From Streptosporangium violaceochromogenes (lineage in GTDB: Bacteria; Actinomycetota; Actinomycetes; Streptosporangiales; Streptosporangiaceae): a stretch of DNA of 64,000 bases. A program made the translations under genes and the position numbers. The DNA lies in the NCBI RefSeq assembly GCF_014654615.1, contig NZ_BNBB01000001.1, forward strand, positions 124,001 through 188,000, written 5' to 3'. The notes below the pieces were generated by a model. That model did no database searches. It had not been told where the DNA came from and saw only the letters and a list, made by a program, of their open reading frames with translations. Of the stretch, positions 8,616-15,852 are shown piece after piece; positions within the stretch are counted from its first letter, which is position 1, and each line of letters starts with the position of its first letter.

Positions 8616-10874
8616 TCATTGCCCGGCGCGTATCCGCACCGTGGGCGGCTTCGTTGCGGTGGGCGGGATCTTCTTGCTCTTCAACGCGAACGTCATCACT
8701 TTCTTGAAGACCGGAGCGGCGATCTCCCCACCGTAATGCCCCCTCTGGGGGTCCTGGATCACCGCCAGGACGACCAGGCGGGGCTTGTCGGCCGGGGCGA
8801 AGCCAACGAATGTCGAAGTGTATCCACAGTAGCCCTGGCACTTGGCGTCGTAGCGCATGGCGGTGCCGGTCTTGCCGGCCACGCGGTAGCCGTCGATGGC
8901 GGCCAGACCGCCGGTGCCCTCCGTGCTCGTGGCGGCCTCCAGCATGCCCGCGACCTCCCTGGCGGTGCGCTCGCCGATCACGCGCGTGCGCCTGCCGGGC
9001 GGGGAGGGCTCGAACACGCCGCGGTCGGTGGTGGTGCCGGCGACGATCTGCGGGGTGACGCGCACCCCGCCGTTGGCGACGGTCTGGTAGACGCTCGCGG
9101 TCTGGAGCGCGGTCACCGAGACACCCTGGCCGTAGGCGACCGTGCAGCGCTGGCTGCCCGACCACCTGCGCCAGTCGGGCAGGAGCCCGGCCTCCTCGCC
9201 CAGGAGGCCGCTGCCGGGCCGGGAGCCGAAGCCGAAGCGCTTGAGCATGTCGTACAGGCGCTGGTCGCCGACCTTCTGCGCGGCCAGGATCGTGCCGACG
9301 TTGCTTGAGGTCGCCACCACCCCGGAGAAGGTGAGCTGCTCGACGGGGTGGGGGTGGGAGTCTCTGAGCACCTGGTCGGCGCAGCGGATGTTGTCCCGCA
9401 CCGCGAAGACGGTCTCGGGCCGCACGGCCCCGGACTCCAGGGCCGCCGCGGCGGTGATGACCTTGTTGGTGCTTCCGGGCTCGAACACGTCGGTCACCGA
9501 CCGGTTGACCCAGTCCTCCTGGGGGGTCTTCTGCCAGTTCTTCAGGTCGAGCTCGGGCGCGTTGGCCATGGCCAGCAGGTGGCCGGTCTGCACGTCCATG
9601 ACGATGACGCTGCCGGTCCGCGCGCCGGTGGCCCGGACCTGGTCGCCGATCGCCTTCTGGGCGGCCCACTGGATGTCGCGCTCGACGGTCAGCCGCACGT
9701 CCCTGCCGTCCACGGGTGTCCGCATGGTGCTGCGGGTCATCGGGATGCGCTGGCCCTCACGGCCGGTCTCGATGAACTGCTCGCCGTCTCGGCCGGCCAG
9801 CAGCCGGTTGTAGGTGCTCTCCAGACCGCTCAGGCCGGTGCCGTCACTGCCGACGAAGCCCAGGAGGGTGCCGGCGAGGTCGCCGCCGGGGTAGTCGCGC
9901 CGGTAGCGGTGCTTGCTGCCGACGCCCTTCAGGCCGAGGCTCATGATCCGCTGGGCGACGAGGGGGTCGACCGCCGCGGCCACCTGCTGGTACTGGCTGG
10001 TGCCGTCACCGAACTTGGCGGTGATCTGCTCCTTCGGCAGGCCGAGCTCGGTGGCCAGGACGGTGGCCACCCGGTCGCGCTTGTCCGCGTCGACCTCCGA
10101 GGGGTCGACGAAGATCTCGCGCGCCTCCAGGGTCAGCGCCAGCTCGTGGCCGTGGGCGTCGGTGATCGACCCGCGGCGGGCCGGCAGCTTCTCGACCTGG
10201 ACCCGCTGCCTGGCGGCCTCGGCCGCGTACACCTTGGAGTCGAGGCCCTGCAACTGTACGAGCCGCCCGGCGAAGATGGACAGCACGAAGGTCATCCCGA
10301 TCAGGCCGACGCTGATGCGCCTGCCCGGGTTGCCCAGGCGCAGCACCGCCGGAGGCCGGGGCGGCGGCCCACCCCGGCGGCCTCTCTCGCCCGCCCGCCC
10401 TCCGGCGCGCCCGCCGGGGACGTCCCCGGAGCGTGGGGTGCCGGAGCGTGGGGTGCCGGGCCCCGCGGAGCGGGGCCTGCCCGCGGCCTTCCCGGGGCGG
10501 GCGTCGTCCGCCCCCGTACGTGAGGAAGCCTCAGGACGCCTGCCCGTTCCGGGCAAGCCCTGGGAACGGGCCCCGCCCGCTCCCGCCGGGGCGTCGGGGG
10601 GACCTTCGGGGCGCGGACCGCCTCTGCCCGCGGGACGGCCCGGCCTGCCCGGCCTCTCCGCCCCGGAGGCCCTGCCACCCGGGGAGCCGGCGTTCCCGGC
10701 GCCGTCGGGCCGGCCCTGCCCCTCGGGGCGGGCGGGACGGCCGGACGCCCCCGGCCTTCCGGGGCCGTCCTGCCCGGCGGGGCGGGCCGGGCGGCCCCTG
10801 CCTCCGGGGGCCCGGCGACCGGATCCCCCGCCGGAGGCTCCGCGGCCGGGGCTCCGCCCGCCACCGTCTTTCAC
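8616..10874 (-). CDS. ftsI: Class B penicillin-binding protein FtsI (PBP3) with long basic tail
   Basis: FtsI is the septal transpeptidase that works with FtsW. The catalytic domain has all three active-site motifs: S468-T-N-K471, S523-S-N525 and K668-T-G670. A single membrane anchor lies at about 187-208 (ISVGLIGMTFVLSIFAG), and the pedestal domain begins with LPARRGSITD. Residues 1-186 are an extremely Gly/Pro/Arg/Ala-rich cytoplasmic extension, which makes the protein 752 residues against roughly 580-650 for common homologues. The GTG start (10872-10874) overlaps the ftsL stop in a GTGA junction, supporting translation of the whole extension. Two 15-bp tandem repeats inside it (10426-10455) encode a repeated GTPRS. 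Confidence 0.93.
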   Translation of the reverse strand: MKDGGGRSPGRGASGGGSGRRAPGGRGRPARPAGQDGPGRPGASGRPARPEGQGRPDGAGNAGSPGGRASGAERPGRPGRPAGRGGPRPEGPPDAPAGAGGARSQGLPGTGRRPEASSRTGADDARPGKAAGRPRSAGPGTPRSGTPRSGDVPGGRAGGRAGERGRRGGPPPRPPAVLRLGNPGRRISVGLIGMTFVLSIFAGRLVQLQGLDSKVYAAEAARQRVQVEKLPARRGSITDAHGHELALTLEAREIFVDPSEVDADKRDRVATVLATELGLPKEQITAKFGDGTSQYQQVAAAVDPLVAQRIMSLGLKGVGSKHRYRRDYPGGDLAGTLLGFVGSDGTGLSGLESTYNRLLAGRDGEQFIETGREGQRIPMTRSTMRTPVDGRDVRLTVERDIQWAAQKAIGDQVRATGARTGSVIVMDVQTGHLLAMANAPELDLKNWQKTPQEDWVNRSVTDVFEPGSTNKVITAAAALESGAVRPETVFAVRDNIRCADQVLRDSHPHPVEQLTFSGVVATSSNVGTILAAQKVGDQRLYDMLKRFGFGSRPGSGLLGEEAGLLPDWRRWSGSQRCTVAYGQGVSVTALQTASVYQTVANGGVRVTPQIVAGTTTDRGVFEPSPPGRRTRVIGERTAREVAGMLEAATSTEGTGGLAAIDGYRVAGKTGTAMRYDAKCQGYCGYTSTFVGFAPADKPRLVVLAVIQDPQRGHYGGEIAAPVFKKVMTFALKSKKIPPTATKPPTVRIRAGQ

Positions 10875-11476
10875 CGGACCGCGCCCGCCGCCCGCTCCTG
10901 CCCCGAGGGCGCCCGGCCGTCGGGAACGCGACCCTCGGAGGCGGGCCGGGCGCCGGTCACGGCCCGGGTCCCGGCGGAACGACCGGCGCCGTCCCGGTCG
11001 GGGGTGATGACGTTCATCTCGTCCCAGTCGGGCTCCTGCCGCTGGCCGTTGGCGGCCCGGGCGATCGCACCGGGCATCTCCCGCTGCATGTTCTCGTGCT
11101 TGAGCCCCTCCTTCTTCTGGCGGAGCTGGTTGTTGGCGGTGCGCAGCTCACTCGCCCTGAAGGAGTCCTGGGCCAAGACGGTGTTCAGCAGCAGGAGGCT
11201 GACCAGGCCGCCGCAGAGCAGGCCGACCACGAGCAGCACGAAAGGAGCGCGAGGCGGCCGTCCGCGCCGGGCCGCCCGAGCGCCCGCTCCGGCCGCCGGC
11301 CGGGCGGCGGGGAGGGGGCCGGCCGCCGGCCGGGCCGGTTTGACCTTCCCGACCGGCTTGGCCTTCCCCGCCGGCCGGCCTCTGCGCGCCGGCGGCACCG
11401 TACGGGGGACACGCGCCGGGCGCCGGGTGGGCGCGGTGGGACGGACGTCTGTCTCACTCCTCGTCAACTGCCTCAC
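10871..11476 (-). CDS. ftsL: FtsL-like septum protein
   Basis: This is a small bitopic division protein in the ftsL position between rsmH and ftsI. It has 201 residues: a basic Pro/Ala/Arg-rich cytoplasmic region (about 1-77), one membrane helix ([20 protein letters not shown], about 78-97), a short coiled-coil-like stretch ([21 protein letters not shown]) and a low-complexity tail. The family is poorly conserved in sequence, so the name rests on position, topology and the coiled coil. The GTG start lies 23 bp inside the end of rsmH and has a good AGAGAGG ribosome-binding site. The stop overlaps ftsI. Confidence 0.8.
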   Translation of the reverse strand: MRQLTRSETDVRPTAPTRRPARVPRTVPPARRGRPAGKAKPVGKVKPARPAAGPLPAARPAAGAGARAARRGRPPRAPFVLLVVGLLCGGLVSLLLLNTVLAQDSFRASELRTANNQLRQKKEGLKHENMQREMPGAIARAANGQRQEPDWDEMNVITPDRDGAGRSAGTRAVTGARPASEGRVPDGRAPSGQERAAGAVR

Positions 11477-12446
11477 GGATCCTCTCTGCCGCCCGGCACC
11501 GGGCGGAGGCCGCCCGTGGGTTGCGGGCCACCTCTTCTTGGCTCGGGAGCTCGGCTCCCCTGGTCAGGAGGGCGAACCTCGGCTGGTGAGCCGGCAGCGG
11601 GACGGGCAGCCCCGGCGGCCCCGTCTCCCTGGTCCGCGCCGCGAGGACCCGCTTGGTCAACCGGTCCTCCAGGGAGTGGTAGGCGAGCACGACCACACGC
11701 CCGCCGAGCGTCAGCGCGTCGAGCGCGGCGGGCAGCGCGCGTTCCAATGCCGTCAACTCCGCGTTCACCTCGATCCGCAACGCCTGGAAAGTCCTCTTGG
11801 CGGGGTTGCCCCCGGTCCGTCGGGTGGCCGCGGGAATCGCCGTACGGACAATCTCCGCGAGCCGCTTGGTCGACGTTATGGCCTCCTTGGCCCGTTCCCT
11901 GCTGATGAGGTGCGCGACACGCGGAGCGAATCGCTCTTCGCCGTAATCCCGCAGGATTCTGATCAATTGGGGGGCCGGGTAGGTGTTCACCACGATCTCG
12001 GCCGTCAGCTCCTGGTCACGGTCCATCCGCATGTCCAGCGGAGCGTCGTAGGAGTAGGCGAAACCGCGCTCGGCCTCGTCCAGCTGGGGGGAGGACACGC
12101 CCAGGTCGAACAGCACCGCGTCGACCCGGGGACGGCCGGCGCGGGCGAGCACCCGGGGAAGCTCGTCGGAGACCGCCCGCACCAGCGTGATCCGGTCGGC
12201 GTAGGGCGCGAGCCGCGCCGCGGAACGCTCGATCGCGGTGGGATCGCGGTCGATTCCGATCAGGTGCAGCGAGGGGTGGGCCGCGAGCAGTGCCTCGGCG
12301 TGACCGCCAAGGCCGAGGTTGGCGTCGACCGCGACGGGGTCGGGTCTCGACAGCGCGGGGTCCAGCAGCTCCAGCACACGGTCGAGCATCACGGGCACGT
12401 GACCACCCGGGACCGGAAGATCATGCTTTTCGTTCTCGGCGCGCAT
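11454..12446 (-). CDS. rsmH: 16S rRNA (cytosine1402-N4)-methyltransferase
   Basis: RsmH (MraW) methylates N4 of C1402 in the decoding centre of 16S rRNA. The start chosen is the ATG at 12444-12446 ([19 protein letters not shown]), which has GAGAGGGGG nine bases upstream and gives 330 residues, close to the usual 310-330; an ATG nine bases earlier is too close to that site. SAM-binding and catalytic motifs include [42 protein letters not shown] and [15 protein letters not shown]. About 220 bp without a gene separate it from mraZ; nothing notable was seen there. Confidence 0.95.
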   Translation of the reverse strand: MRAENEKHDLPVPGGHVPVMLDRVLELLDPALSRPDPVAVDANLGLGGHAEALLAAHPSLHLIGIDRDPTAIERSAARLAPYADRITLVRAVSDELPRVLARAGRPRVDAVLFDLGVSSPQLDEAERGFAYSYDAPLDMRMDRDQELTAEIVVNTYPAPQLIRILRDYGEERFAPRVAHLISRERAKEAITSTKRLAEIVRTAIPAATRRTGGNPAKRTFQALRIEVNAELTALERALPAALDALTLGGRVVVLAYHSLEDRLTKRVLAARTRETGPPGLPVPLPAHQPRFALLTRGAELPSQEEVARNPRAASARCRAAERIREAVDEE

Positions 12447-12668
12447 GAAGCGCATCCCCCTCTCGCCGCCTCGCTCGCGGTTGTGCGGCGGACGCTCATC
12501 GGTGTCCTCGCTGACTTCCCACCCCCGGGGCCGTCCGGCCAGGTCCCCATCCGCACCCGTGCATTCGCCCGTCACCTGACACCGGGGAAGGTGCATCAGC
12601 TAGCGGGCATGTGGTTGCGGGTGGAGACCTCGCCGAACGACGTTTTCACCGATGAGTCGACCGTGGAA

Positions 12669-13100
12669 TCACAGAATCCCTGGCAGCACCTCCTCCGAGA
12701 GATCGGCGAAGGCCTGCTCCTGGTCGGCCAGGTAGCTCTCCCAGGCGCGTGCGTCCCAGATCTCCAGCCGGGTGTTGGCACCGATGACCACGCAGTCGCG
12801 GCGCAGACCGGCGTACTCGCGCAGAGCCTGCGGGACCGTGATCCGGCCTTGCTTGTCGGCGACCTCGTCGGATGCGCTCGCGAAGAGAACGCGGCTGTAG
12901 TCGCGGACCGCCTTGGCGGTCACCGGCGCGGTGCGCAGAGCCTCGGTAATGCGCTGAAACTCCTCTACGGGAAAAACGTAGAGGCAGCGCTCCTGGCCTT
13001 TGGTGATCACCAGACCCTCCGCCAGCTCCTCACGGTACTTCGCCGGCAGGAACAGCCGTCCCTTGTCATCGAGGCGCGGGTGATGGGTGCCGAGGAACAT
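12669..13100 (-). CDS. mraZ: Transcriptional regulator MraZ
   Basis: MraZ is the small DNA-binding repressor/regulator at the head of the dcw cluster; it forms ring-shaped oligomers from two AbrB-like half-domains. Both half-domain signatures are visible ([14 protein letters not shown] near residue 11-24 and [17 protein letters not shown] near 82-98). The ATG at 13098-13100 gives [14 protein letters not shown], the conserved family start, and has GGGAGGTGA five bases upstream. A GTG nine bases earlier lies inside that ribosome-binding site and is unlikely. The length of 143 residues is typical. Its own promoter carries an array of 10-bp-spaced direct repeats, so autoregulation is likely. Confidence 0.97.
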   Translation of the reverse strand: MFLGTHHPRLDDKGRLFLPAKYREELAEGLVITKGQERCLYVFPVEEFQRITEALRTAPVTAKAVRDYSRVLFASASDEVADKQGRITVPQALREYAGLRRDCVVIGANTRLEIWDARAWESYLADQEQAFADLSEEVLPGIL

Positions 13101-13150
13101 CGGCTTCACCTCCCGTGCCTAGCGGAGCGCCCGGCTCTGTGGCCCCTGCT

Positions 13151-13190
13151 CTCCACTGCGCACCACCATACTCCACTTCTCTCCACCGTC
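13151..13190 (-). promoter_or_regulatory. Probable MraZ-binding repeat array
   Basis: Four direct repeats with exact 10-bp spacing lie upstream of mraZ. Read on the minus strand they are GTGGAG (13181-13186), GTGGAG (13171-13176), GTGGTG (13161-13166) and GTGGAG (13151-13156). MraZ is known to bind short direct repeats spaced by one helical turn in its own promoter region in other bacteria; the exact motif here is read from the sequence. The array covers the spacer, the -10 element and the start-site region of the mraZ promoter, which suits repression. Confidence 0.8.
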
Positions 13191-13192
13191 AA
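13165..13192 (-). promoter_or_regulatory. Promoter of mraZ / dcw operon
   Basis: On the minus strand TTGACG (13187-13192) and TATGGT (13165-13170) form a -35/-10 pair with a 16-base spacer. The expected start is near 13158, giving a leader of roughly 58 nt before the mraZ ATG. The GTGGAG array overlaps the promoter. Confidence 0.65.
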
Positions 13193-13627
13193 CTGATTCC
13201 GCACCTCTTCACAACCGGTTTAACCGTTATTTCCGCAGCTCAGAAAGGGGGGTGCGGAGTGGAGGGGGCCGGTGGGGCCCCGCGCGCGGCGGGCGTGTCG
13301 AGAAGGGGAAGGACGGCGTGGGCAATCACGGAATCGCCCGGCCGGCGACGCCCGGGGAGGAAAGTGGAGCGCGACACCGATCCGTCCCCCGTCGACCTGC
13401 CCGCTTTCGGACCGTTATGTCACGAGATCGGGACATCTCCTCTACAGGAACGCCACGCTTGCCTCGCACACTATGGCCGTTCACCCTAAATCACGCTTAA
13501 TGCCCACAAGGGTCGCTCGGGAACCCCCAGCGCCGTAGTGTCGGCACTCATAATGAAAAAAGGGACCCTAAAGGTCCCTTAAATACGACCCCTCGGCGCG
13601 AAACCGCCGCAGCTTCATGGAGGCCTG
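13193..13627. other. Intergenic region between mraZ and moxR
   Basis: This 435-bp stretch separates the divergent dcw and moxR operons. Next to the mraZ promoter it has an AT-richer segment with two AACCG(G)TT copies (about 13215-13230). Small open frames on the plus strand (about 13252-13540) have no ribosome-binding site or recognisable domain and are probably not genes. A perfect hairpin lies at 13560-13580. No convincing -35/-10 pair for moxR was found. Confidence 0.5.
13556..13580 (-). terminator. Hairpin with a U-run on the minus strand
   Basis: AAGGGACC (13560-13567) and GGTCCCTT (13573-13580) form an 8-bp perfect stem with a 5-base loop. On the minus strand the stem is followed by TTTTTT, the layout of an intrinsic terminator. 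No minus-strand gene ends here, so it may block antisense transcription entering the dcw promoter. On the plus strand it lies about 48 bases before the moxR start. Confidence 0.5.
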
Positions 13628-14605
13628 GTGGCACTAACCCATGACGTCTCACCTCGGCTCGATGATCTGGTCGTCACGGCGCGCCGGATCAACCAGGCGA
13701 TCGAGTCGGTGATCGAAGGGAAGGGCGACGCCGTCCGCCTGACCCTGACCGTCCTCCTCGCCGAAGGCCATCTGCTCATCGAGGACGTCCCCGGCGTCGG
13801 CAAGACCATGCTCGCCAAGGCCCTCGCGCGCTCCATCGACTGCCCGGTCCGCCGCATCCAGTTCACCCCCGACCTGCTGCCCAGCGACATCACGGGGGTC
13901 AGCGCCTACAACCAGCAGACCAGGGAGTTCGAGTTCAAACCCGGCCCGGTGTTCGCCAGCATCGTGGTGGGCGACGAGATCAACCGGGCCTCGCCGAAGA
14001 CCCAGTCGGCGCTGCTGGAGTGCATGGAGGAGCGCCAGGTCACCGTCGACGGCACGACCTACCTGCTCGACGGCCCCTTCATGGTGATCGCGACCCAGAA
14101 CCCCGTCGAGATGGAGGGCACCTACCCCCTGCCGGAGGCGCAGCGCGACCGCTTCACCGCCCGGATCGCGATGGGCTACCCCGCGCCCTCCGCCGAGCTG
14201 GAGATGCTCGACGTCCACGGGGCCGCCTCCCCTCTGGACAAGCTGGAGCCGGTGGCCACCACCGCGGAGGTCCGCGCGCTGATCGGGGCGGTGCGCGCGG
14301 TCTACGTCTCCCAGCCGATCAAGAGGTACGCCGTCGACCTGGTGACCGCCACCCGCCACAGCCCCGAACTGCGGCTCGGCGCCTCCCCCCGCGCGACCCT
14401 GCACCTGGTCCGGGCCGCCCGCGCGCACGCCGCGCTGGCCGGGCGCGACTACGTCATCCCCGACGACCTGCAGGAGCTGTGCGTCCCGGTGCTCGCCCAC
14501 CGGCTGCTGCCCAGCGCCGAGGCCCAGGGACAGCGCCGGTCCCCCGAGCACGTCATGGCCGACCTGGTCCGCCGGGTACCGGTGCCGGAGGCTCGGCCAA
14601 GGTGA
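13628..14605 (+). CDS. MoxR-family AAA+ ATPase
   Basis: A chaperone-like AAA+ ATPase of the MoxR group, thought to assemble or activate partner proteins. It has 325 residues, with Walker A GVGKT at 56-60, Walker B VVGDEINRA around 114-121, and the typical TQNPVEMEGTYPLPEAQRDRF sensor region in the middle. The GTG start has GGAGG four bases upstream. It is the first gene of a three-gene plus-strand operon whose partners (DUF58 and transglutaminase) overlap by four bases each; this trio is a common actinobacterial arrangement of unknown substrate. Confidence 0.92.
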   Translation: MALTHDVSPRLDDLVVTARRINQAIESVIEGKGDAVRLTLTVLLAEGHLLIEDVPGVGKTMLAKALARSIDCPVRRIQFTPDLLPSDITGVSAYNQQTREFEFKPGPVFASIVVGDEINRASPKTQSALLECMEERQVTVDGTTYLLDGPFMVIATQNPVEMEGTYPLPEAQRDRFTARIAMGYPAPSAELEMLDVHGAASPLDKLEPVATTAEVRALIGAVRAVYVSQPIKRYAVDLVTATRHSPELRLGASPRATLHLVRAARAHAALAGRDYVIPDDLQELCVPVLAHRLLPSAEAQGQRRSPEHVMADLVRRVPVPEARPR

Positions 14606-15852
14606 CCTCCGGTCTCAGGGCGCTCACCCCGCGCGGCCGGTCCTTCCTGGCGTCCGGTGTCGCGGCGTTCCTGTGCGCCTTCCTCCTCGGGGAGCACGAC
14701 CTGCTCAGGGTCGGGGTGCTGATCCTGTCCCTGCCGCTGCTGGCGGCCATGACGGTCAGCCGTACCCGCTACCGGCTGAGCTGCGCGAGGCGCCTGGACC
14801 CGCCCCGCTCCCCGGTGGGCGGCGAGGCCGTGGTGACGCTGCGGCTGGAGAACGTCACGCGGCTGCCGACCGGCCTGCTGATGATCGAGGACATCGTCCC
14901 CCACGCCCTCGGGGCCCGGCCCAGGTTCGTCCTGGACCGGGTGGAGGCGCACGGCGTGCGGGAGATCGACTACCGGGTGGGCTCCGACATGCGCGGCCGC
15001 TACTCCATCGGCCCGCTCACCGTGCGGATCGGCGACCCCTTCGGCCTGGTGGAGCTGACCCGGTCGTTCTCCGTCGGCGACACGCTGGTGGTGACCCCCC
15101 GGGTCGTGGCGCTGCCCCGCGTCCGGCTGTCCGGCGAACGGGCCGGCGGGGGCGAGAGCCGCACCAGGAGCATGGCGGCGGCCGGTGACGACGACGTCGC
15201 CCCGCGCGAGTACCGGTACGGCGACGACCTGCGCCGGGTGCACTGGCGCTCGACCGCCCGCCACGGCGAGCTGATGGTGCGGCGCGAGGAGCAACAGTGG
15301 CAGAGCAGGGGCGCGCTGCTGCTGGACACCCGGCGGCACGCCCACAGGGGCGAGGGGCCACGCTCCTCCTTCGAGACGGCGGTGTCGGCCGCGGCCTCCA
15401 TCGGCGTGCACCTGGCCCGCGAGGGGCTGGGCCTGCGCCTGGTCACCGACCAGGGCGCCGAACCCCTCACCGGACCGGATCTGCCGCTGCCGGACGCCCT
15501 GGCCGTCGTCACGACCAGCGCGACGCGCTCCCTGGAGTACGGCCTGGCCGCGCTGCGTCAGGGCGGCGGCGACGGGCTGATCGTCGCGGTGCTCGGCGCG
15601 GTCGACGCCGAGCAGGCCCGCGCGCTGGCCCGGTTGAGGCACGGCACCGCGACCGGCGTCGCCGTGATGCTCGACGTGGCGACCTGGGAACGGCCCGCGG
15701 ACGCCCCGGGCGAAGAGTGGCGGGCGGCGCGGGCGGTGCTGGCCGGGGCCGGGTGGCGCGTGGTGAGGCTGCCCTCGGACACCTCGATCGCGAGCGTGTG
15801 GCCCGAGGCCGCCGGACAGGAACGGTTCACGTTCAGCGGAGGTGGATCTTGA
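14602..15852 (+). CDS. DUF58 domain protein
   Basis: The start GTG overlaps the moxR stop (GTGA), giving 416 residues; the longer open frame upstream is a shadow of moxR. Two hydrophobic segments near the N-terminus (about residues 13-50) are followed by a beta-rich region and the DUF58 core REYRYGDDLRRVHWRSTARHGELMVRREE around residues 195-225, then a VWA-like C-terminal domain. Family members are encoded with MoxR ATPases and are thought to act at the membrane. The function is unknown. Confidence 0.88.
   Translation: MTSGLRALTPRGRSFLASGVAAFLCAFLLGEHDLLRVGVLILSLPLLAAMTVSRTRYRLSCARRLDPPRSPVGGEAVVTLRLENVTRLPTGLLMIEDIVPHALGARPRFVLDRVEAHGVREIDYRVGSDMRGRYSIGPLTVRIGDPFGLVELTRSFSVGDTLVVTPRVVALPRVRLSGERAGGGESRTRSMAAAGDDDVAPREYRYGDDLRRVHWRSTARHGELMVRREEQQWQSRGALLLDTRRHAHRGEGPRSSFETAVSAAASIGVHLAREGLGLRLVTDQGAEPLTGPDLPLPDALAVVTTSATRSLEYGLAALRQGGGDGLIVAVLGAVDAEQARALARLRHGTATGVAVMLDVATWERPADAPGEEWRAARAVLAGAGWRVVRLPSDTSIASVWPEAAGQERFTFSGGGS

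Noticed and set aside
13252-13540. Short plus-strand open frames before moxR
   Set aside because: Three overlapping frames without ribosome-binding site, domain or start preference; typical of GC-rich non-coding DNA.
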